DNA of 21,984 nt, taken from an uncultured Flavobacteriales bacterium (lineage in GTDB: Bacteria; Bacteroidota; Bacteroidia; Flavobacteriales; Crocinitomicaceae). This document shows positions 14,675-21,535 of the stretch, piece by piece. Every line of letters begins with the position of its first letter. The stretch's first letter is position 1. The stretch is taken from the NCBI GenBank assembly GCA_946479985.1, contig CAMLIF010000063.1, positions 1-21,984 on the forward strand. Reading direction: 5' to 3'. Below the pieces are notes generated by a model. That model worked only from the letters and a program-made list of their open reading frames with translations. It had not been told where the DNA came from and did no database searches. The position numbers were made by a program, and so were the translations under genes.

Positions 14675-14940
14675 AATGATATAATTCCTTCAATGGCCGC
14701 AGCCTTGTTATAAACGGCAATGATGTCATCAACTGTCAGCATCATTTCTTTGGCAGTAACACTAATGTATTTGCCCGTTTTTGATTCATGAAAATTCAAT
14801 TCTGACAAATCATCGAACAAAGCAGCTGCCTGCGCAATTGCATGAGAATTATTCGGGACAATAAATTTAAAGAGATAAACATTTGGCCATTCTTGTAATT
14901 CTAATTGTGCTCTCAGTTTATCAAAAGGATCGGAACTCAT
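14671..14940 (-). CDS. DUF493 (YbeD/UPF0250-type) protein
   Basis: An 89-residue cytoplasmic protein. It resembles DUF493: P-F-D-K-L near the start, Y-L-F-K-F-I-V-P, then F-E/H-E-S-K-T-G-K-Y-I-S-V-T-A-K-E-M-M and a C-terminal helix with V-Y-N-K. Members are small alpha/beta ACT-like proteins; in E. coli YbeD sits by lipoate genes, but no such genes are here. It starts 6 bases after the upstream unknown gene and overlaps the next by 4 bases. Regulation or ligand binding is possible from the fold, not shown. Confidence 0.8.
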   Translation of the reverse strand: MSSDPFDKLRAQLELQEWPNVYLFKFIVPNNSHAIAQAAALFDDLSELNFHESKTGKYISVTAKEMMLTVDDIIAVYNKAAAIEGIISL

Positions 14941-14946
14941 GATTTT

Positions 14947-15522
14947 CTATAAATAAGATAACCGCAAAGATAACCTCTTTAGTTCCATTGCGAACAATTT
15001 AATAGTTTCGTTTTCGGGTATTCTGTCCACAAGTTGTTCACTAAGTCCGGAAAACGTTTGAATCTTTGCTTCTTTCATCCATTGGAAACCGGCTTGTAAA
15101 TGCATAACGTTTTCCGCTATGCCGACTTTAGGATCTTCTTCGTCCAACTCGAAATCCGGCAACAGGGAATAAAATCCTTTCATAAATTCAAAGCCAAATC
15201 GGATTAGTTCAAGCATCTCTTTCGCAGAATCAGTTTGAAAGATCTGCAATTTCCACTTCGACAGAGCTGCCGAATACAATGCCCATTGTTCTGTTGCTCC
15301 TTTTCCGGAAAAGTCGGGCAAGTGTAATACGAATTCTGCTCTCGAAACATGGAGCTGTTCTTCGAGCACACTCAATTGGGTTAATTCAGAAATACGCGAT
15401 TTTACTGTAGCCCGAAGCAATGGTTTTTGCTGTAAATGCCGTTTTATTTCGAACAATTTATCTTCAAAAAAGCTTAAGGCATCTTCTTCGTCTTCAAAAG
15501 TCCGGTTTCCGAAAGTTATCAC
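14947..15522 (-). CDS. Unknown soluble protein, GTG start
   Basis: A 191-residue, mostly helical, acidic protein with no signal peptide, membrane helix or known motif. I do not recognise it. Seen features: M-I-T-F-G-N-R-T-F at the start, several amphipathic helices with E-L-I-R-F-G-F-E-F-M-K-G-F-Y in the middle, and a Leu-rich end. The start is GTG (complement of 15520-15522), sharing its G with the TAG stop of terC, so translation is probably coupled. It lies between terC and a DUF493 gene. Confidence 0.75.
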   Translation of the reverse strand: MITFGNRTFEDEEDALSFFEDKLFEIKRHLQQKPLLRATVKSRISELTQLSVLEEQLHVSRAEFVLHLPDFSGKGATEQWALYSAALSKWKLQIFQTDSAKEMLELIRFGFEFMKGFYSLLPDFELDEEDPKVGIAENVMHLQAGFQWMKEAKIQTFSGLSEQLVDRIPENETIKLFAMELKRLSLRLSYL

Positions 15523-16301
15523 TACTCAGCCTCGCCTTTATTCCTGCGCGCACGGATATTGAGAAATTCAACAAACAATGCATACACCATTGCAAAATAG
15601 ATATAGCCTTTTGGAATGTGCTGACCAAATGCTTCGGCCATTAACAAAACCCCGATTGTTACCAGGAATCCCAATGCAATCATTTTAATAGTCGGGCGCG
15701 AGTTGATAAAATCTGCAATTGGCTTAGCAAAGATCAGCATGATAATCATTGAAACAATTACAGCTGCAAAAATGATCACGAGCGGATTACCATGTGTTTC
15801 ATGACTAATATCGTTTGTCATACCAATCGCTGAAATAACCGAATCAAAACTAAAAATGAAATCTACCATTACAATTTGAAGGATAACCGCACTTAAACGA
15901 ACTTTGCGTTTCTTCTTACCTTCTACTTCGTGTCCTCTGATACTTGAATGCATTTCCCCCACTGATTTATAGATCAGGAATAATCCCCCAATCAATAAAA
16001 CCAAACTGTGTCCGGTGATTTTCTCGGTTGTATACGGGAAGTAATGAAGCCACTCAACTGATTTAAACAGGAAATCCTGATCTAACTTCATGATCCAGGA
16101 AACAACAGTTAATAAGAGTATACGGATGATCAAAGCGAGACTTAAACCTAAAATCCGGGCTTTTCTCTGATCTTGTTTTACAAGTCTGTCTGTTATGATA
16201 GAAATGAATATAATGTTATCGATACCCAAAACTATTTCTAGTAAGGTTAATACAACAAGATAAAAAATTCCGGTACCTGTTGCTAAAATTGAAAAGTCCA
16301 C
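15522..16301 (-). CDS. TerC family membrane protein
   Basis: A 259-residue polytopic membrane protein with about seven helices. TerC hallmarks: L-T-L-L-E-I-V-L-G-I-D-N-I-I-F-I-S in the first helix pair and the internal repeat D-F-I-F-S-F-D-S-V-I-S-A, both with the acidic residues thought to bind metal. The family is linked to Mn2+ export and to metal handling at secreted proteins; the old tellurite label is not evidence of resistance. The frame stays open to 16328, but a TATTTTTG promoter box at 16318-16325 lies inside that extension, so the GTG at 16299-16301 (M-D-F-S-I-L-A-T) is the better start. First gene of a coupled operon of four. Confidence 0.9.
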   Translation of the reverse strand: MDFSILATGTGIFYLVVLTLLEIVLGIDNIIFISIITDRLVKQDQRKARILGLSLALIIRILLLTVVSWIMKLDQDFLFKSVEWLHYFPYTTEKITGHSLVLLIGGLFLIYKSVGEMHSSIRGHEVEGKKKRKVRLSAVILQIVMVDFIFSFDSVISAIGMTNDISHETHGNPLVIIFAAVIVSMIIMLIFAKPIADFINSRPTIKMIALGFLVTIGVLLMAEAFGQHIPKGYIYFAMVYALFVEFLNIRARRNKGEAE

Positions 16302-16317
16302 GTTTCTAGTTTTGGGA

Positions 16318-16325
16318 CAAAAATA
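16318..16325 (-). promoter_or_regulatory. Candidate -7 box of the terC operon
   Basis: TATTTTTG on the minus strand matches TAnnTTTG; RNA would start near 16314, about 13 bases before the GTG at 16301. It decides the terC start codon. A TTG about 16 bases upstream of it (in TGTTGTTTTG) may be the -33 element. Confidence 0.55.
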
Positions 16326-16436
16326 CACAGCAACTTCAAAACAACAGTCATTTTAACGATAATTGACTTGTTAATATTCACACGTAAAATAGAAAATCTT
16401 TTTATACGGATTATTTTTTTTAAGAAATCGTTTTCA

Positions 16437-16544
16437 TACATTTGAATTACAAAACCTTAACCCACCTCAGGCGGGTTACAAACCAATAGAGAGAGCTTCA
16501 AACTGTTTTTTCGTAGTAGTTTTTAACAGTTGAAGCTCTTTTTT
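16437..16544 (+). ncRNA. Candidate small RNA with own -7 box and terminator
   Basis: In the 308-base gap between terC and menD, which are both on the minus strand, the plus strand carries a TAnnTTTG box (TACATTTG, 16437-16444) and, about 100 bases later, a strong terminator (16492-16544). The RNA between would run from about 16448, with a small 5' hairpin (AACCC at 16459-16463 and GGGTT at 16472-16476) and an unpaired A-rich linker. No open reading frame of note lies inside. No -33 TTG is seen. Known flavobacterial RNA motifs such as Flavo-1 are of this size, but I cannot match it to a family. Confidence 0.4.
16492..16544 (+). terminator. Strong plus-strand intrinsic terminator without a protein gene upstream
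   Basis: Arms AGAGCTTCAAACTGTT (16492-16507) and AACAGTTGAAGCTCT (16525-16539) pair over 15 bp with one bulged A; a run of T follows (16539-16544). On the minus strand there is no T run, so it works for plus-strand RNA only. Confidence 0.8.
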
Positions 16545-16547
16545 CAT

Positions 16548-16561
16548 TTCGACTTCGCTCA
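16548..16561. repeat. Short dispersed repeat TTCGACTTCGCTCA, copy 2
   Basis: Exact copy of 8086-8099. Here it follows the terminator at 16492-16544. Confidence 0.65.
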
Positions 16562-16609
16562 ATGCCCCCATTACTATTGATTACAAGTCAGATTCATTTG
16601 AATAAAAAA

Positions 16610-18301
16610 TCATTTTTCCGCAATTTTCTCAAAGTATCTTTTCAGAATAGCTGCATTCCCACGACCAATGGTATCTATTTCCAGTACTTTCGCGCGCTTA
16701 TTTTTGGCAGGAACAACTAATTGGCTTAATGCGCTTTTCAATTCTGAAAGTGTAGCTGTTAATTGATATTCGACATCGAATCCTTCACAAATTCCTTTGG
16801 CTTTGAACTCGTGTTCAGCAACGAAGACTTTTTCCAGCTGATTAGTAGTTGCAGGACCGGGAATAATATTGAAAATATCTCCGCCTCCATTATTCACCAC
16901 AATAATTCGCAAATTAGAAGGCAAATGTTTATTCCAAAGCGCATTTGAATCATAGAAAAAGGAAAGATCACCGGTTACCAAAACGTGTAATGTTTCCGAA
17001 TCGGCCAATGCCGCACCAGCGGCTGTCGACGTACAGCCATCAATTCCACTCGTTCCGCGATTACAATACATCTCACCTCTAAAACTATTCGGAAAAAGCA
17101 ATCCGTAACGGATCATGGAACTATTCGAAAAATGAACTTTGGTATTTGCTGGCAAAGCCTCTAAAATGGTTTCCACCACCTTGAAATCAGAATATTCTAC
17201 TGTCTCAGCAAACCGTTTATGAATCTGCTGTGTTTCAGTAAGTGCAGCAATCCATTTCTCCGAATAATCAGAAATCACGGGAGCTTTTAAACAATCATCC
17301 AAAACAAGTTGTAAAACCGACTCAAGATCTGCATCTACCGACAGGTGTAATCCATGAAAAGTATCGGAAAAATCAAATTGCTGATCAATGGTTATCACTT
17401 TCGCACCTGAATCACGTAAGTATTTTTTAATGCGCTTCGAAACAATTGCACCACCTACCTGAAAAATCAAATCAGGGTAAAAGGAGTTATCGGAACCAAT
17501 TCTGGCCAAAACCGAATCTATTGGCTCTATCAGTTTCTTTCCTGAAACATTGCTCGTGTGCTCGGTTAAAACAACCAAGGAATCCTGCTCCGACAAATCG
17601 AGCAACAATTGATCAACCTGTTTATCCGGTCGTTTTTGACCAACAATAATCAACCGTTTTTTTGACGATTCCAATAGCGCAGAGAGATCGGACTTCAGAT
17701 TGTCTGAAAGTGAACGCACTGCCGGGAATCTTTTAACCAGTTTCGTTTCCGAATCTGCAACGAAATCAATTTGATTATATAAAGGCTCGGAAAAAGGCAG
17801 ATTGATTTGTACCGGTCCTTTCTGATAATGCGCTTTCTGCAATAATTCGGAACAACGTAATTGAGCCTGCCATTTTTTGTCGGCATTGTGAAACTCTTCC
17901 AAATGGAAAGAATCCAGAACATGCGAGCCAAAAACGTTTTGCTGACGAATAGTTTGCCCGTCTCCGTGATCAATCCATTCTGTCGGCCGGTCAGCTGTAA
18001 GCACCAATAACGGAATCTGCTGATAATATGCTTCCACAACCGCAGGAAAATAATTCAACGGCGCAGAACCGGATGTGCATGCAACAGCGACGGGTTTTCC
18101 CAATTGCTGGGCCATCCCAAGTGCATAAAACGCCGCACTTCGTTCATCCGTGATAACAAAAACAGTGAAAAACGGGTCTTCATCAAAAGCTATGGTTAAC
18201 GGAGCATTCCGTGAACCCGGTGAAAGAACTACATGTGTAATTCCGGCTTGCTTCATGAGTGACACTAAGAACTGGACTTCTTGCTTGGCGCTTGTAATCA
18301 T
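16610..18301 (-). CDS. menD: 2-succinyl-5-enolpyruvyl-6-hydroxy-3-cyclohexene-1-carboxylate synthase
   Basis: Thiamine-diphosphate enzyme of menaquinone synthesis: joins 2-oxoglutarate-derived succinic semialdehyde to isochorismate. 563 residues, a normal length. N-terminal Pyr domain with S-P-G-S-R-N-A-P-L (27-35) and T-D-E-R-S-A-A-F-Y-A-L-G (51-62, catalytic Glu53), then Q-I-P-L-L-V-L-T-A-D-R-P; C-terminal PP domain with T-G-D-L-S-F-F-Y-D...N-N-G-G-G-D-I-F, the Mg-TPP binding motif. It lies 109 bases downstream of the isochorismate synthase gene that makes its substrate, on the same strand. Confidence 0.97.
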   Translation of the reverse strand: MITSAKQEVQFLVSLMKQAGITHVVLSPGSRNAPLTIAFDEDPFFTVFVITDERSAAFYALGMAQQLGKPVAVACTSGSAPLNYFPAVVEAYYQQIPLLVLTADRPTEWIDHGDGQTIRQQNVFGSHVLDSFHLEEFHNADKKWQAQLRCSELLQKAHYQKGPVQINLPFSEPLYNQIDFVADSETKLVKRFPAVRSLSDNLKSDLSALLESSKKRLIIVGQKRPDKQVDQLLLDLSEQDSLVVLTEHTSNVSGKKLIEPIDSVLARIGSDNSFYPDLIFQVGGAIVSKRIKKYLRDSGAKVITIDQQFDFSDTFHGLHLSVDADLESVLQLVLDDCLKAPVISDYSEKWIAALTETQQIHKRFAETVEYSDFKVVETILEALPANTKVHFSNSSMIRYGLLFPNSFRGEMYCNRGTSGIDGCTSTAAGAALADSETLHVLVTGDLSFFYDSNALWNKHLPSNLRIIVVNNGGGDIFNIIPGPATTNQLEKVFVAEHEFKAKGICEGFDVEYQLTATLSELKSALSQLVVPAKNKRAKVLEIDTIGRGNAAILKRYFEKIAEK

Positions 18302-18415
18302 GGGTTAAAGTTATCTATTAATTGAAAATTGATAATGTAAAAATGAAAAGTTCTTATCCAATCAAACCTTTCTATAAGTTCGGTTCTTTTCAATTAGTGA
18401 TTTTCCATTATCAAT
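18302..18415. repeat. Inverted repeat in the menF-menD gap
   Basis: ATTGATAATG (18328-18337) and CATTATCAAT (18406-18415) form a 10-bp inverted repeat; the right arm includes the menF stop codon. The gap is AT-rich with no ORF. It may be a folded element in the message between the two genes or a small dispersed repeat. No T run follows the stem on the minus strand, so it is probably not a terminator. Confidence 0.5.
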
Positions 18416-19379
18416 TCCCTAAAACTCTAATAAGTGTTGTTGCCTTATTCTCCGTTTCATCCCATTCTTTATCCGGAATAGAAGAAGAAGTATATCCTCC
18501 GCCAACATACAAGTAGGCATGCTTTTCAAGTATTTTTGCGCATCGAAGATTTACAAATAATTCAACCTGATCTTCACTTACCCAACCAAACAGTCCAGTG
18601 TACAATTCCCGATCATGCATTTCACGCGAATGAATTAAATCCAGGGCAGCAATACGCGGAGTTCCGCAAACCGCAGGCGTCGGATGCAAGTCAAGTGCAA
18701 GCCCCCACGCAGATTCAATTGAACCAACAGCGGTTATCGGTGTGTACAAATGTTTCACGGGTCCGGCCACTTTATCAATGGTTAGTTCCACATCAATGTC
18801 ATAGCAATCTGACCGCTGCAAGGCATCAACTATTGCGTCGATCACAAACTGATGTTCTTCCAATTCCTTCTCTTCCCAGGCAGAATCATTCTCTGCTTTT
18901 CGTGTTCCGGCCAGAGCCATGGTACTTAAAACCCCATCTTCTGCTTTTAACAGCAGCTCGGGCGTTGCACCCAGCCAGGTTCCGAACAGTTCTGAAGAAA
19001 CCAAATAACAACAAGCTAAAGGGTACTCTTTACAGGCTTTTTCGAAAGCATCAATTACTTTGGAAGAATCGAAAGCAACTTTTTTCACACGACTATAAAC
19101 CGCTTTTTCAACGTTCATTATCGGAAAGGCATTTAGTAAAGCCTGTGCTTCTATTTGATAATCACGTGGTGAAATAACAACTGGTTCTTTGTCCGAAAAA
19201 TGAAATTCCAATTCACTCAATTCGGCAGTTTCTTCTTTTGTTAGAACATATAACGACTGATGAATAGAATCTGAAAAAACAAAACCTGCGGGCACTTTAG
19301 CTGCAGGCGCCAGTTCAAATGTTCCTTTCAGACATTGAGGAGCTCTTCCGGGCAAACGGATCAAAAGGAAATCGCTCAT
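18411..19379 (-). CDS. menF: Isochorismate synthase (chorismate-binding enzyme)
   Basis: Turns chorismate to isochorismate, the first committed step to menaquinone. 322 residues, near the short end for the family because the N-terminal part is reduced. Motifs of the chorismate-binding fold: Y-S-R-V-K, F-G-T-W-L-G-A-T-P-E-L-L, T-M-A-L-A-G-T-R, K-E-L-E-E-H-Q-F-V, L-H-P-T-P-A-V-C-G-T-P, E-M-H-D-R-E-L-Y-T-G-L-F-G-W and the end motif G-G-G-Y-T-S-S-S-I-P-D-K-E-W-D-E-T-E-N-K. The frame is open to 19460, but the ATG at 19377-19379 overlaps the thioesterase stop (ATGA) and gives the expected N-terminus. Neighbouring menD makes menaquinone much likelier than siderophore or salicylate use. Confidence 0.92.
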   Translation of the reverse strand: MSDFLLIRLPGRAPQCLKGTFELAPAAKVPAGFVFSDSIHQSLYVLTKEETAELSELEFHFSDKEPVVISPRDYQIEAQALLNAFPIMNVEKAVYSRVKKVAFDSSKVIDAFEKACKEYPLACCYLVSSELFGTWLGATPELLLKAEDGVLSTMALAGTRKAENDSAWEEKELEEHQFVIDAIVDALQRSDCYDIDVELTIDKVAGPVKHLYTPITAVGSIESAWGLALDLHPTPAVCGTPRIAALDLIHSREMHDRELYTGLFGWVSEDQVELFVNLRCAKILEKHAYLYVGGGYTSSSIPDKEWDETENKATTLIRVLGN

Positions 19380-19807
19380 TGCACTGGAACGATCATGATT
19401 GTTAATCGGCCGGTACAAATATGGGCATCTGTTTTTCCGTCGAAGATATCTACCTGCCACAAATGAGTTCTTCTTCCGGCATGAACAATTTTCCCGATTG
19501 CTTTTACAAATCCGGTTTTTACTCCGCCGATATGATTTGCGTTGATTTCAATTCCGACCGGCGCTTCTTTTTTCAGATCGATAAGTAAAGTAGAACCCAT
19601 TGAACCAATGCTTTCGATCAACGCCGCACTTGCACCGCCATGAAGCAAGCCCATTGGCTGGTGCGTTCGGTGATCAACAGGCATGGTAGCAACCAGATAA
19701 TCATCACCTAATTCTACACATTCAATACCGAGTTGTTCCATCAATGTGTTTTTGTTGAACGCATTGATCTGCTCCAATGAAATGGATCTTAGTTTTGCTT
19801 TACTCAT
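19376..19807 (-). CDS. menI: Hotdog thioesterase, probable 1,4-dihydroxy-2-naphthoyl-CoA hydrolase
   Basis: A 143-residue PaaI-type hotdog thioesterase. Key motif G-L-L-H-G-G-A-S-A-A-L-I-E-S: His56, Gly57, Gly58 and the catalytic Glu65, followed by a typical central helix and beta strands (G-I-E-I-N-A-N-H, G-R-R-T-H-L-W-Q-V). The family hydrolyses aromatic acyl-CoA. Because it overlaps menF by 4 bases and precedes menD, the substrate is probably DHNA-CoA (MenI step); phenylacetyl-CoA or general acyl-CoA housekeeping is the alternative. A TAATTTTG box ends four bases before its ATG (19812-19819). Confidence 0.8.
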   Translation of the reverse strand: MSKAKLRSISLEQINAFNKNTLMEQLGIECVELGDDYLVATMPVDHRTHQPMGLLHGGASAALIESIGSMGSTLLIDLKKEAPVGIEINANHIGGVKTGFVKAIGKIVHAGRRTHLWQVDIFDGKTDAHICTGRLTIMIVPVQ

Positions 19808-19811
19808 CCTT

Positions 19812-19819
19812 CAAAATTA
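19812..19819 (-). promoter_or_regulatory. Candidate -7 box of the menI-menF-menD operon
   Basis: TAATTTTG on the minus strand fits TAnnTTTG and sits 4 bases from the ATG, so the message would be nearly leaderless, as proposed for lpxD. It overlaps the first AATTACTAATT repeat. No well-placed -33 TTG. Confidence 0.35.
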
Positions 19820-19839
19820 CTAATTGCGAATTACTAATT
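19815..19839. repeat. Tandem 11-bp repeat AATTACTAATT
   Basis: Two exact copies (19815-19825 and 19829-19839) separated by GCG, just upstream of the thioesterase gene. Confidence 0.7.
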
Positions 19840-19861
19840 ACCCATTTTCAAAACAGATGAA

Positions 19862-19899
19862 ATAAAAAAATGCCGGCTGCATTATTCGCTCGCCGGCAC
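19862..19899 (-). terminator. Intrinsic terminator of the 19913-20890 gene
   Basis: TGCCGGC (19871-19877) pairs with GCCGGCA (19892-19898); on the minus strand a run of seven T follows (19864-19870). It lies about 14 bases past the stop codon. Confidence 0.85.
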
Positions 19900-19912
19900 T
19901 GATAACTAGTCA

Positions 19913-20890
19913 TTAGTTAAACACTTTCCGTTCTTTCATCAACGCCAATGTATTTTTCATTCCTTCCTGGCTGTGATGAATCCGTTTATCGAGTTCTTCT
20001 GATTTCAAAATGAGTTCTTCTGCCTTGCGATAGTTTTTCACCATGAATTCCATGCACGCTTTTTCATAATAAACAACAGCTGCAATTTCGTTATCTACTC
20101 TCGCTTTGTTTGTTGGCTCGTATTCCAATAAAACGGCATCGTATAGTTTGTTTGCCTCAATAACATCGGGCGAGTTCAGGTCAGTTGGATTGGAACCCAG
20201 CCAGTTTTTCATATACTCTGCGGCAACATTCATGTCACTAAAATCGTGCTTACGTGATTTCACACCAATTGAATACATGAAAACAGTTCGTTCAGTGAAC
20301 AAATATTCATTGGCAATTTTGTCGTATTGGGAAGAAATTAAACCCTCAATGGTTTCGATTGTTTTTTTGTCGCGATAACTATTATAATCATTCAAAGCAG
20401 CCTGATAAGAAGAAGTGGAGGTTCCATAATATGTAGCCCTGGTTCTGTTTGAAGATTGAGAAAGTATGGTTCCGTTTGCTAAATATAACCGCAATACAAA
20501 TTGAATTTCTTCTTCCCCGTCGTAACGATAAGTGGTTGTTGTATACGAATTTCCTTTTTTATCTGTGCTTGTGGATTGAGTGTATGAAGCAACTGTATAT
20601 TTTTTCCAGTTGCGGTAAACTTCGTAGGTAAAATACATTTCTGCATCTTGCTGAGATGTCTCGAGCGTGTAAACAGATCTGTCAAATTTTTGCGCCAAAA
20701 CCGAAGGATAGCGCTGATCTTCCTCGAAATTGGAAACTATAAAAAGACGGGTTAAACCAATGTATTCTGTATTTGTTGGCGGAATGGAGACATTGACGGT
20801 TGCTGCCAAATCGGGCTTGAGATTTTGTCCGTAAAATGAATTAGCACCAAAAAAAACAAGTGACAGAATCAAGTAGAATTTTGTTTTCAT
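19913..20890 (-). CDS. Unknown exported protein with C-terminal TPR-like helices
   Basis: A 325-residue protein with a signal peptide (M-K-T-K, hydrophobic core, F-Y-G-Q near residue 22). Residues about 25-170 are beta-rich with I-G-L-T-R-L-F-I-V-S-N-F and a long Ser/Thr/Tyr-rich stretch near 100-150. The C-terminal 60 residues (Y-Y-E-K-A-C-M-E-F-M-V-K-N-Y-R-K-A-E-E-L-I-L-K-S-E-E-L) look like a TPR pair. I cannot name the family; a DUF6340-type assignment crossed my mind but is unsupported. An in-frame ATG six codons upstream (20908) is possible; 20890 gives the cleaner signal peptide. Single gene with its own terminator. Confidence 0.7.
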   Translation of the reverse strand: MKTKFYLILSLVFFGANSFYGQNLKPDLAATVNVSIPPTNTEYIGLTRLFIVSNFEEDQRYPSVLAQKFDRSVYTLETSQQDAEMYFTYEVYRNWKKYTVASYTQSTSTDKKGNSYTTTTYRYDGEEEIQFVLRLYLANGTILSQSSNRTRATYYGTSTSSYQAALNDYNSYRDKKTIETIEGLISSQYDKIANEYLFTERTVFMYSIGVKSRKHDFSDMNVAAEYMKNWLGSNPTDLNSPDVIEANKLYDAVLLEYEPTNKARVDNEIAAVVYYEKACMEFMVKNYRKAEELILKSEELDKRIHHSQEGMKNTLALMKERKVFN

Positions 20891-21015
20891 AACCGCAAGT
20901 TTAACCATTCACAATAATATTGAAACCGATTAATCAAAAAACAAACCAAAATAGAGATTTCACAAACCTTATCTCAAACAATCATGTAAATTCAATGGAA
21001 ACACACCTGTTATTT

Positions 21016-21483
21016 ATGAAAAGGATTCTTTTTGTTGTATTTCTTCATTTTTGGTTTTTCTCGTGCACACAGAAGGCAAAAGCCCCTGATACCCAAACAA
21101 TTTTTCAGATTAATGAAGTGCAAAAAAATGCTGATTTTTTCAAGCAGGTAGTTGATAGCAGTAACCAAATAGATAAGGCATTTTTTGTTTATTTTTCATT
21201 TGAAAAAACAGACACCCTTATTTCTATAACTCCCAAACGTTCGGATTGTATCGGCAGGCGGGTTACACATTTTTATTCATACAAAAAGCGAAAATTCTAC
21301 ATTGGCAATCTTGATCGATTTGCAACCATTTTTCTGGCAAAAAAACCTGAATTGATTGAATCTAAAATCAAAAAGTGCGTACTCAACAAACCTAAATCAT
21401 CTGAACAATTTACGGATGGTGAAGTAATGTTATTTCAGTTTAAATCAGGAAAAACATATATAGATAAGGGTTTCATGTGGTAA
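21016..21483 (+). CDS. Small unknown lipoprotein
   Basis: A 155-residue protein. I start at the ATG at 21016 because it gives a clean lipoprotein signal: M-K-R, hydrophobic stretch, W-F-F-S-C with Cys at 17. Upstream in-frame ATGs (20920 and others) add 32 polar residues before the signal and are unlikely. The mature part is basic, with T-L-I-S-I-T-P-K-R-S-D-C-I-G-R and a C-terminal beta stretch; no motif I know. It is divergent from the exported gene at 19913-20890 with about 125 bases between them. Confidence 0.65.
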   Translation: MKRILFVVFLHFWFFSCTQKAKAPDTQTIFQINEVQKNADFFKQVVDSSNQIDKAFFVYFSFEKTDTLISITPKRSDCIGRRVTHFYSYKKRKFYIGNLDRFATIFLAKKPELIESKIKKCVLNKPKSSEQFTDGEVMLFQFKSGKTYIDKGFMW

Positions 21484-21535
21484 TCCTTACCTCAGGAATA
21501 TTGTGAAACCAATTTTTAACCATTAAATCAATACT

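Noticed and set aside
16302..16328. Longer terC reading frame starting at 16328
   Set aside because: The extension contains the TATTTTTG promoter box and adds residues not expected for the family; the GTG at 16301 is preferred.
18536..19177. Plus-strand open frame of 213 codons
   Set aside because: It lies antisense within the isochorismate synthase gene, has no start context, and its composition is low-complexity (many Gln, Leu and Pro).
19380..19460. Longer isochorismate synthase frame starting at 19460
   Set aside because: The added 27 residues are Arg/Tyr-rich and lie inside the thioesterase coding region; the ATG at 19379 makes a classic ATGA junction.
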